Source: Faecalicatena fissicatena
GTDB lineage: Bacteria; Bacillota; Clostridia; Lachnospirales; Lachnospiraceae
DNA length: 36,593 bases
Assembly: GCA_001028025.1 (NCBI GenBank)
Contig: LDAQ01000024.1
Coordinates: 1 to 36,593, forward strand
Direction: 5' to 3'
Shown piece after piece: positions 7,677 to 19,600 of this stretch. Position 1 is the first letter of the stretch. Each line of letters opens with the position of its first letter. A program made the position numbers and the translations under genes. The notes under the pieces are model-generated. The model saw only the letters and a list, made by a program, of their open reading frames with translations. It searched no databases and was not told the DNA's origin.

Positions 7677-10600
7677 TCATGGGATCTGCACGCTTTCTGC
7701 TGCTTCTTTATCTGTTTCTGTCTGGCTGTTGTCCGGTTTCCCCTGACTCTCTGAGTTTCCTGTAGTTCCAGTATTTCCTGCATTTTCCGCATCCTGCCCT
7801 GTCTTCTGTCCGGCATCTTCATTCCCGTTTTCCTCCGGAATGTTCTGGTCCTGATGGCCGGTTCTGTTCTCATTTTTGGCAGCATTGGTGTCATCTTCTG
7901 ATGCTTCCGCCGCATGCTGTTCTTCTTCGGATGTCAGACTGAGGTTTACAGGATCTGCCCAGTCTGTCCATCCATTTCCAGACCAGTCCGCCACTTTGAT
8001 TTTGACGGATTTCACATTTTCAGGATCCGCCAGTGTAAAGCTCTTCGCCTCATCAGAAGCATATTTCAGCTGCACACTGCCATCTTCATATTCAAACCGG
8101 AACAGAATTCCATAATTTTCGATGGCCCCCGTCTCATTCACCGTGTACTTCTTTTCTTCTGCATTCCACGCCGCCGCGAAATCTGCAGTATATTCAAAAC
8201 CGTCATCGGTATTTCTGTATTGAATATGAATGCCGGAATCAGATTCCTGCCATGATGCACTGCATGACTTCTGATTCCTGTAACTCTGCTTCAGCATATT
8301 TCCTGAATCGCCGCGGTACCAGCTGGACATACTTGCTCCGCCCTCTCCGGTTTCTGCATCGCAGGCCAGGAATGTAATCTGCCTGGTATCCCCGTTTTGT
8401 GCAAAATTGTCAGATATGATTCTGTCCATATCCGGAAGCGTCAGGATCAATGTGGTTCCGCTTTGTGTCAGCTGACCATAAGTATCCAGTGTACTGCCGT
8501 TATCCTCCGTTTCCAGCTTCCAGGGCAGTCCGATAGTCTTTCCTTCTCCAATATCTCCCAGATAGTAGACATTTTCATCGTAAGCGCCGCATGACGGGTA
8601 GTATTCTCCTGCGGCTGCCGGGATGATCATAGTATGATCCACCTCTGCATATTTGTCATCTCCCTTTTCGGAACCCTGGAGCGGATAGCCGGCCGAAAGA
8701 TCCGCGCCCGACGTATCCTTATAAAATACATGATAATAAACTTCTTTTCCTTTTGTAAACTGCAGCATATAGATCTGCGCCGCCCGGGATGTTCCTGCGA
8801 TCTCCGCCGTGTAATCAGCCGCATCTGGCCGGGTATTCATCCTGATTTGCGGATGCTCCGCTTCCACGCTGATATTTTTACCATCCTGTGCAATGACATT
8901 ATGCTTGAGTTTTGATACTTCATTTACTGAAACATCAACCGCAGTCAAGTCACTGATCCCCTTACCATCCGGCTCAATCGCCATGACCTCTGTATTGGCA
9001 AGCTTTCCGTCTGCAATCTGGTACTGCCCGTTTTCAGGCAGCAGCAGTGAATTTGTTGTATTTCCTTCTGACTTGGCATATGCACTGATATACCGTATTT
9101 CACCGGCTTCGTCTGTCAGCTTGTAAATAAAATGCCTCATCCGGGCATCACTGCTATTTACTTCCAGGCCCGCCCTATCTCTTGCCGACAAAGAGGCTGC
9201 CGCATCCTGGCCCTCAACCGGACCCGTTGTGTCTGCAATCTCTGTAACTTCATCTGTCCTGCGGTACCAGCTTCTAAAGTTGGAGTCTTCATGCCGCTCT
9301 GTATTTCCCGAAACACCCTTTGCCATCACCTGTGATGTCCTGGTTTCTTCGGCGGCTGCCGCACCGTTTACTGTTTCAGGGTCTGCCAGTACAAGAATGA
9401 ATTCCTGTTTTCCTTCTGCGGATATCCGGTATTTCAGGTAGGACACTGCGGTAAATACAGTTCCCTCTGTTGTTTTGACCTGCAGCGTATACGGCAGATC
9501 CAGGCTGCCGCCGTCAACCGGCAGGTCGCCCAAATATCTTGCATTGGCCAGGTTTGCATCCGGCAGAAAAGAATCCGCAAGCTTCTCTCCCAGTCCCTCC
9601 ATCTCACCTGCGTCTGAGGACAGCACATAAATATGGAACTTTTCTCCATCCCTGACTGCATAGATCCAGTCCATCTCCAGCAGCGTATCATATCCTGCTG
9701 CCAGTCTGCTGTTCTGGGAATTATGTATGATCTGCAGCAGATAATGCTCTGCATATTCCTCCACAGTGCAGGTCAGTGTTGTCTGTTCTGCTCTGTTGTC
9801 ATCCGGTCCAGCAGTAATGCCCTCCGCATGGTCTTCTTCCGAATATATGACACTTGTTTTGGACATTGTAAGTTCAGGAACATCATTCTGTACACGGGGT
9901 ATCCTGAACTGGATATAGCTCTTACTGTGTCTGTCTTCGTAAGACCACCAGGAACTGATCTGGCTGTCGGAAACTGCACGGACTGCTGCCGCCATATACA
10001 TTCCGGCACAGTCGGAAAGCTTGATTTTAACGTTCTCTCCACTGGCATCCGTAACATCTATCTCTGTACCATGCAGGTTATATGTTCCTTCCGCCAGGCT
10101 GCCGCCCATAGTAATCGTATCTTTCATCTCATATTTCGGTTCTGCACCCTGTATCAGTTCCCCGTCTGTGCCAACTGCGCCGGCCTCGTAGAATAACAGT
10201 CTCAGTTCATACCTGCCGTTTACCGCGCCATAGCCGCTTCCATCCATCTTGAGACGCAGCCCGTCTTCATTCATGTCATCTATGGTCATATACTTTTCGG
10301 TGCTGTATGCTTCTGTCATAGTAAGATCCTTAACCCCCGGCACAGCCAGTCTTATCGGCAGTTCCATCTCACGCACGACACCGGCCGGACCGTCTTTGTA
10401 CATGACAGAATCTTTTTCCGCCAGCGCTTTTACAGAGACATTGATTGTCATGCCGCCTGTAAATTCACTCAGGTCTACACTGCGCTCCAATGCGGCAGAG
10501 GAAGCTTTTTCCGCCTCGCTCAGAGATAAAAATGTCCAGATCTCTCTGCGTGTTACATCATAGGAACCATCCCCAATCTCTGACACGACTACCGTCTTTT

Positions 10601-13600
10601 CCACGCTGGAGGCATCGCGATAGATATCCTCGTCTGAATTCTCTATTTTCCTGCTGTATATGACCGTACCCGCTGCCTCATCGACAGACTCTGCATAGCC
10701 GTCTTCTGTTAAATCCTTTTTTATAGCTTCCACATCGTCACTGCTGTACTTACTGCAGACCTGATCGTCCCGGCTGCGTTCTATTGTAACGGCATAACCT
10801 GACAGATGTTCCATGATACTCACTGCACCCTCATCGGCAATTCCTGTCCACTTGACATCATAATACATGTTGTCCTTATCCGCCGTACCGGCTTCAGTTT
10901 TACAAAGCTGTACGGTCGGCATGGCGATCTGTTCCAGTGCCAGCTTCACTTCGAATGTGTGCTCCGTGTAGAACGGAAGTTTCTGCGACCGTGCGGCCGC
11001 ATCCACCGTTGGCGTGCCTTTCCGCGTTACCCGCAGCGTCATCCTGGAATAATTCCAGCTTCCGTCACTGTCTTTAAAGGTGAACTCATTTGCCTGCACA
11101 ACATTTTGTGATGCCTGCAATGTCCTGTCCCCTGATTCTGTGTGTCCGTACAGCTGCAGAATATACTCTGCACCAGACTCCAGAGCTCCCTGATCCCATT
11201 TAAATGTATAAGCAGCTCCATTACCAAGCGGCTGCACATCATAATCACCCACGGAAATAACCGGATTAGGCTGGATTGGAATCTTATCTGTATTCGCGGA
11301 CTGACTGATATAATCACGCTGTGTATTGTCCACATTTTCATGAACTTTTAGCACGTTTTGCTTCACCTGATTCGTATAAGTATCACTGTGAGCCAGCAGC
11401 ACACTGTAAATGACTGTGTAAGTGCCGTCTTTCTCCAGACGCACCATATAGCCGGGATTCAGCTTCTTTGTCACGCTGTTGATGACCGCTTCATTGTTTC
11501 TGTCTGCATCTTTCAGCGTGAGCAGCTCTTCTTTTGTGATGCTCTGTTTCCCGTTAAGCTTCACAATATGCCCATACTGGCAGATGTACCATTGGTTCTG
11601 CCATGGATAAGTCTGTACCGTATACTGGCCGTATTCCTCCAGAAGATCTGAAGGCAGATCCGCCAGTGCAGTGATCTTCGCTGCGCCTCCTGTGGTTGTG
11701 ATATGGGACTGTCCATTTGAAACGGAAACATCAATTTTAGTGCCGTCCCCATATTCCAGATAATCCTGCACCACCATATCCGACTCTATGTATAAATCCA
11801 CACTTGATCCATCCGGCTTCTTTCCAATCTGATAGTTCAGGCCGTCGGGTGTATTTCCATAAAATCCATTCCAGGCCGCCGTATACAGACTGCTGCCCAT
11901 CAACGTATTGATTCCGTAGAATGCTGACTGATACATGACTAAAACGGATTCAGATACACTGCCTTCTATTGCAAGCGCCTTTACAGCAAAATTGATGTTA
12001 TCTCTTCTGGTGTTTTCAAAATTGGTGATTATAGTATCCACCGTGTATGTCCCGTTCCCCTGTACCGTGATGGTTGCCTGCTTATTTCTATCCGATGCCA
12101 CCTGATCTTTTGGAACGGCAGACATGTAAACAGGAATCACTGTTCCCTGCTCAAAATCCTCCGGGTTCTCTAATACTGCTTTCCAGCCGAATGACTTGCT
12201 GCCCTCCTGGTAAACCAGCTCCAGATGCACTTTCGGCGAACTCTGCGGTTTGGACAGCAGCATCGTTTTGCCGCTCCATTTTGAAACATTGGAAGCTTGG
12301 AACTGACCGTCAAACTCCGGATTGGAATCGTTTGGCACTCTGTACTGCCCTTCCGTATCCTGAAATTTTTCTTCTGCATCATAGTATTTCATATACGCAG
12401 TCCCGTTGACTGCCCTGACGTAGAATGTATATTCGCGGCCAAACCACTCGGAATCCTGTGGTATCTCGTACTCTACATAGCCCTGTCCGTTTTCCAGTGA
12501 AGTAACTGTATTCAGAACAAAGAGAGGGGCACTGAGATTGTCTTTTCCTTTCGTCTGATAGCAGACCTGGTATCCATATGCTCCGGATACCTCCTTTATC
12601 TTCAGCGTTGTCTTGCCGCCGGCATTGATTACCGCAAACTCCGGTTCCTTTGCATCCATCTTCAGATTATATGCATCCAGATAATACTGCTCCACCAGAG
12701 TGTAGGCACTACCGTCCTTCTTTTTATCCAGTGCAGAATAATTGACCGCTTCAAGCTTTCTCCCTGCATTTCTTGCCGTTAAAGAAGGAATCTTTGCAGC
12801 TTCCAGGAAATTTGGAGTAACCGTACTCCCGGACCTCAGATTATAGTATGACGGCTGGTACCCTGTCTCCTCTGTTTTTGATGCATACATGGAAGATCCT
12901 GATTTGCCCGGGTCATCCTCCGGTGCCTGTTCCTCATCCCCGATGCTGCCGCCATTACTGATGGTTTTAAGATCTGCCTTTGCCTGTTCCCAAGCCTCAA
13001 CAGCAGATTCCAGGTTTTTCTTTGCTGCTTCATAAGCGGAAGTTGCCTCTTCCCACTTCGCATTTGCCTCTGCATCAACCGGTTTGGAAACATCCAGCAC
13101 TTTTCCGTCTGATGTTGTCAGCTCCTCCCCTGGCAGGACAGTGCTTGCCACAAATTCGCAGACTGTGCCTGCTGTACTGTATCCGGTTCCGCTTATACTG
13201 TTTGTATTTTCTTTATATAATGAAGATACATCACCCTGATATGTAGCAACATAGTCTGCCTGGAATGTAATATCACTGATCACATCTCTGGTATCCAGTT
13301 CAAATCTTCCACATGATTTATCTGCCGCACCGGAGTTATTATAGTTTAATCCAAATGTAAAAAATCTGGTTGCCTTATCGGGATCTTCTGTAGTCTCTGC
13401 CTGGCACACACTATCTCCCCAGTTTTTATAGGCTTTAACCGTTGTACCATTGTTAAATGCTGCTGTTATAATGTTCTTATCCTGATTTGATTCTTTTACC
13501 TTCAGATATTTTGTCGTACCATCCGCTGCCGTATAGGAAACTGTATAAATATAGTATCTGGTCCATGAACCGCTGGAGTTCGCCCCCCAGCAGTCGCCAA

Positions 13601-16600
13601 AGGACTTAAGGGAAGGATATTCCAGTTCCTTTATTTCCTCATTTTCATCATAGGAAAGTGCCGTCTTTGCCAGAGTAAACTTCATGATCAGCGGATTGCC
13701 CACTTTAATATCACCGCCATTTTCAGGACGTACCTGGCATCCATTTCCGTTCCCTGTCTTTCCGTCAAACATGTCCGTAAAAGCTCCGCTGTCCTTTATC
13801 ACCAAACTACTAAAGTTCTTTTCTGCATCAGAATTATAATAAACTGCGTCCCCATATCCTGCGTTGTTGATACTATTAACAGCTTCTTTAGCAGGCTTTT
13901 GCAATTTTTCCGCATCATCAACCCTGGCCCTGGCCGCTTCAACCGCCGCCTCAGCCTCTTCCTTAGTCATGCCTGCCTCAATCTCTTTTGTGTAATAGTA
14001 GGAATTCACAATCCTGGCTTTATCGGAATCTGATGTCTTCTGAAGCAGTCCCGCCCCTGAAACATCAAAGCAATCCTGCATTCTGACCAGTCCGTTATTA
14101 TAATTGACTATTCCATAAAACTTTGTCCCTGACCCGTAATTTCTGCACTGATAGAATGAGGTCCTTGTGAATTCACTGCTGCTGCCGGTCATAATTCCTG
14201 CTCCTGCTGTGGTCGCGGTCACCTTCCCCGTATTGATACAATCGCTGAATATAACCTGATTTGAAGTATTACATACTGCTGGTCTTCCTACAAGACCTGC
14301 TGCATACTGCCCTTTTATCTCTCCCTGATTGGTACAGCCTGTGACTGTGATTCCAGCATAATCCGTCAGGTCATAAATAGACCCTATGATTCCTCCCGTA
14401 ACAAGAGAACTGGATTCCGTGCCAATCTTTCCTGTATTAAAAGAGTTTTTGATTGTTCCGCCGTTATATTTCCATCTTCCAACAAATCCACCGGTATTAG
14501 AAGGTCCATCAATCTTTCCTGTATTCAGACAATTCTCCATTGTGAAAGTGTTGTTTTCCTGATTTTCTAAACGGCCAATCATTCCTCCTACGGCAGTACT
14601 GTCTTTTATTCCGCTCAGATTAGCTACGCTTGCGTGATTCTCCACATAGCTCATGCTGCTTCCTGAGCCGGACCATCCGCAGATGCCGCCGGTACCGGAG
14701 TCATTAATATAATAATAGTGCTGAACTGACCAGTTTTTTCCGGTGGACAGCTTTTCTGCCCCGGTGCCTGTCACTACGGCTCCGGCTTCATTCCTGCCCG
14801 CAATACCGCCTGCGATGCCGCCGTTTCCGCTGATGAGTACTGAATCAGTAGATTCCTTTGCTCCTGTTTCACCATCGTTGTCGCACTCCCGGATCGTCCC
14901 GTAATTCCAGCCCGCAATCCCTCCGAGATATGCGGTATACACCTGGTTTTCTTTGTTGCTTACTCCTGACCGGATAATGGTATTACTCTTATTTTTATCC
15001 ACACCAATATAGCAATGTTCAATCAAACCGCCGGCCATATTCTTTCCGGTAATACCTCCTGCATTTGCAATATTGCTTCCATTTCCGCCAATCTGTACGG
15101 TTCCGTCAAAGGAACAGCCGGATAGAGTTCCCTCATTCGTTCCCGCAATTCCTCCATAACCCATATCTGTACTGCCAAGTAATGCTATGGTGCCAATCTC
15201 TGCATCCACGACTTCACAGTGTTCGATTAAACTGTCTGTTCCCGACTGCCTTCCCGCAACGCCGCCGAGACTGCAGTAGGATACAGCAGACGCTGTTTTC
15301 AGATCAACATTTTTTATCTGTACCGAAGTTTCCGGACCTGTCTGGCCTGATATTTTTCCACCGCCGGAGTTTTCTCCCACGACTCCGCCTGCACTGCTGC
15401 CGTTCGCACAGGTGATCACTTCTGAGTTTTGGAGCTTACCTCCTGCAAGCAGAATGATACCGCTGTTTTTACCCGCAATTCCTCCTGCAAGACTCTCTTT
15501 CGTGCTTTTGGAAGTGTTTGTGACAGATGTCTGGTCTATGGTACACTCCTGAATTGTCCCGCTGTTTGATCCGCTGATTCCGCCCACGTTATTCAGCGCC
15601 GTAATGCTGACGCGAAGGCCGCCTGTAACTGTACAGGTATCGATATTACCTGTATTATTTCCGGTGACACCTCCTGCGCTTCCTGCTGACGATGAAATGT
15701 TTCCCCTGTTTGTACAGAATTTAATCGTACCACTGTTCTCCGCCACAATACCACCGGCATATCCTGAAACAGCCGTAACTGTTCCATAGTTATCACAATT
15801 AGATACGGAATAACTTCCTGTATTTTTGCCGATAATTCCGCCGGCATTTCCATTACCTGCGGCTATTACAGAACGGTTGTCAAAGGAAGACAAATCAGCA
15901 CTGTTTTCACCCACAATACCGCCTACGTTTTCCGTACCGTTTACGAATCCCCTGAACACAGCTTTTCCGAAGGATGGCGCAGTTAACATGCCTTCATTTT
16001 TTCCAATCAGTCCACCCACATTTATATTTCCGGAAACGTTTACTGCACCGCCATCAAGTGATTCTGTCTTCTCAACTGCTACTCTTCCCTCATGCCCGGA
16101 AAACCGCCCGTTATATCCTGCTATAGCCCCGGCATTCCTTCCTGTGGACAATATTCTGACGGGTCCCAGTTTTGTATTATGGATAAGGCCGAAGTTTTCA
16201 GCTGCAATTCCTCCAACATTATCACGCCCGGTAACTGTACTGTTGTTAATCTCGCAATCGGTTATAACTCCCAGATTGACCCCGCAGATTCCACCGACCA
16301 TGTCCTTGCTGTTGTCACCGATACTGGATGCCTGACAGTTTTGGATAATACCAATATTGATTTCACAGAGTGCACCTGTATAGGTTGCCCCGCCCGTTGC
16401 CGTAACATCACCCACATCACGGTTTCTGCAGTTAATCAGTTCTGTTCTGCTTCCTACTTTTCCGATAATTCCCCCGGCATACGCATACCCAAAATCTGCT
16501 GCCGCTTCCCGGCCGTTCTGCTCCCGTGCCACACTTTCCATAATGATTCCGCTTGCTGTCACAGGTGTCAGGTTCTCTACATTTTGAATCGTCAGAATAT

Positions 16601-19600
16601 TAATTTCTTTGCTGTATCCAAGCACGCCGCCGACAAAAACTTCTGCGCTCACTCCGCCGAATTTGCTGCTGGTCACGCCTTCTTCATAACCGGAGATTAC
16701 CAGCCCTGTACCTGGATAGTATGCAAAATCGCCAGATACCGCTTCCGCAAAATTGTATGTTATATCAGCATTCTCGCCCGCCTTAGTATTCAGGCCCTCC
16801 TGATATGCCCTCACCTTCTCCTTCTGGTCACCGCCCGCAGTAAGAAGTGCATTGTATCCGATAAAGCCTCCCGCATAAGCCTTTGCATCTATGTTTCCCA
16901 GAAAATTATCGGTCTGGAATACGGTCTGAATCGTGGAATCCGCACACACCAGATTGCCTCCGATGATCCCGCCCACAAAGTATGTACCTTCCACCGCATT
17001 GGGTTTTGATACCAGCTTTCCTGCACTGCCTGCCCCATGGGTATCGGTCGCCGTATCATATGTATATTGCAGCAGACTGACAGAAGCGTTCAGTCCGGCA
17101 TAGCCGCCCGCAAAATTTCCGGACGCGTTGATATAACCGCCGGCAAGCTCGTAATCCTCCACCAGCGCATTCACATCATTATACCCGACAATTCCGCCCA
17201 CATAATTATGCCCGGAAATATAACAAATCGCCGATAAAGCGTCTCCGCTGGCACCTGTTGCTTTGCCGTCCAACCCTCTTTCTGTGTTTCCAATAATCCC
17301 GTTATTGTACCCCGCAATTCCCCCTGCGTAATCCCCGCTCAGGTTGGTTACCTCACTGAGGGAATCCTCCTCTGCACGATTTGCCACATCGCTGTTGCAC
17401 CCGAAGATCCAGCCCGCATTAAATCCCGTGATTCCGCCTGCATAGTTTCCTGTAGCCACAATGATACCTTTGTTGATCCAGCCGCTGATTTTCACCTCCA
17501 GGGAACGTTCTTTCCGGGGTTCCACCACATGGATTCCATCGGCTACATCCGCAAACACAATGCCTTCGGCATCTACATAATTGCCGGCTCTGTCTCTGAC
17601 CGTCCCTGCATTGCAGCCTACTATCCCGCCTACATATGTATTGCCGACAACATGGGCCTCATTGACCCGGCTGCTGCCTTCAATCCCGCTGGCCGGGCCG
17701 GAGTTAAATCCGACAATTCCTCCCACATACTGATCACCGAAAATATATCCCTGCCGGCGGCTGCTTTCATTCTCTGTGGAACAGTTTTTGATGTCACACC
17801 ACTGATTGTAGCCTGCGATTCCGCCTACATAGATTCCCTTTAATCTGCCCTCTTCACTCTCGATGCCGGCAATAATCTCGTCCACAGTTTCTGATTCATA
17901 CTGCGGAGAACTTGTGCAGTCCTCGATCACAAAATTATCCGTATTTTCGGTTTTGTTCTCCGCATATCCAACGATTCCTCCGATGAACATGGGCTGTACG
18001 TTCCCGCTCTCACTTTTTCCTGAAACAGCACCATAATTCTGGCAGCCGCTCACTGTTATTTCTGATTTTTTATCTCCGGTCAGACGCCCCATAATTCCGC
18101 CGACAAATCTGGTACCTGTCACACTGGCACGGTTCAGCAGTTTCTGGAAGTCCTGCTTTTTCGCCGCAGTTTTCCCGTCCTGCGCTCCAAAGATTCCACC
18201 CACATTTTCCCCGCCAATATAGGAATTGCTGCTGTCTAACTTCTGCTTTCCTGAAATACCACTGGAGTCCGACGAACTTTTCACTGCAAGATTCTCCAGG
18301 CTGCCGCTGTTAATTCCGCAGAATGCACCTACATTGCTGATTCCTGATACAACAATGGAATCCAGGCTGATCCCCCGGATAACTCCCCTGTTTTCAAGAA
18401 ACAATCCTGTCGAAGTAATTTCCTTTCCCGAACCTTTTAACTTTAAGGAGTCATTTGTCTGCGAGGTAACCGTCAGCCCCTTGATTGTATGGTTATCCTT
18501 TTCCAGCCTCCAGTTTTTAGAGGTATACCCCTTTGTCTCAAAAACGGAGTCCTCCCGAAGACTGCAGATGGACGGGAAGTCTGTGTTCGTTTCCTCCACC
18601 GTACCTCCGCGGAACAGGAGCTTACTCTTTGCCAGCGTCTTCCAGTCTATATCCTTAGTCAGAAGCCAGGTGATTTTCTCCGGTACATTATAAGCATATT
18701 CCTTCAGCTCCTGTTCATTCCCTTTGAACAATCCTGCATATTTGGTGTCGATATCCTCTATGTAGCGCATGTTAAAGAGATGGCGGGCATTGGCAATCTC
18801 ATAGCGCCAGGTTGTCTCGTCCTCCCTGGTCACCGACGTGCTTTCATCTCCATAATAGACGTCTGCCGTGTTGCTTTTCTTTAGTGCAGTAGGTTTGTAG
18901 CCTGTGCCGCTTCCTTTTATCTTACAGTAGATCTTTTCCGCACTCAGCCCAAACCGGTGGAAGCTGCAGCCGTCACTCATTTCTTCTGCTGCCCCGCCCA
19001 TACCGGGATAAGATGGCCTGCTGTAAGATTCTGTACCAATCCCGTTTCCGTCATAGCTTTCAATATAGGTCTGTGTTGTTGCATCCAGGTCAGCAGCATC
19101 CAGAACAAGATGTACGGTTCCATTTTCCTCTACATATAGATAAAATTTATATTCACCCAGTGTCTTAGCGGTGCTTTTTCCCTTTTTATCATACCAGTAC
19201 CTTGTGACCGTGCCCAGAACCTGCTTTTTCTGATTATAGGCATCAGGCCACATATACTTTCCGTTTTCCGCTCCCTCCTGCGCATTCAGCATAATCGTAA
19301 GGTCCAGATTGTTGGAGGCAGCATTATAGATATCCAGCTGATAAGTCAGCTGATTCCATGCCTCTTCCGCCTTTGTCAGCCGGAAGGACAGGTTCAGCGT
19401 ATCTGCATTGTTCAGGCGCACTTCACTTATAACAGGTTTCTCTGCATTGGGGCTGGTCGCTTTCGCCATCGTGTCAACGCCGTAATACCCCAGCATAACG
19501 CCCTTTCTCCTGGAATACTCACGGTCACGTATATCAATCGTTTTCTCTGCCTTTGGATCCGGGGTTTTGTACACAAAATCTTTCTGCTTATCACTGTACA

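Noticed and set aside
16092..17009. 305-codon open frame on the plus strand inside the giant prepilin gene
   Set aside because: It lies wholly antisense to the GLUG-repeat frame, has Cys/His/Ile-rich composition with no family motif and no ribosome binding site; it is a shadow of the repeat coding.
14190..18340. Repetitive DNA as a possible CRISPR array
   Set aside because: The repeats are protein-level only, diverged at DNA level and irregularly spaced within one long reading frame; there are no conserved direct repeats and no cas genes.
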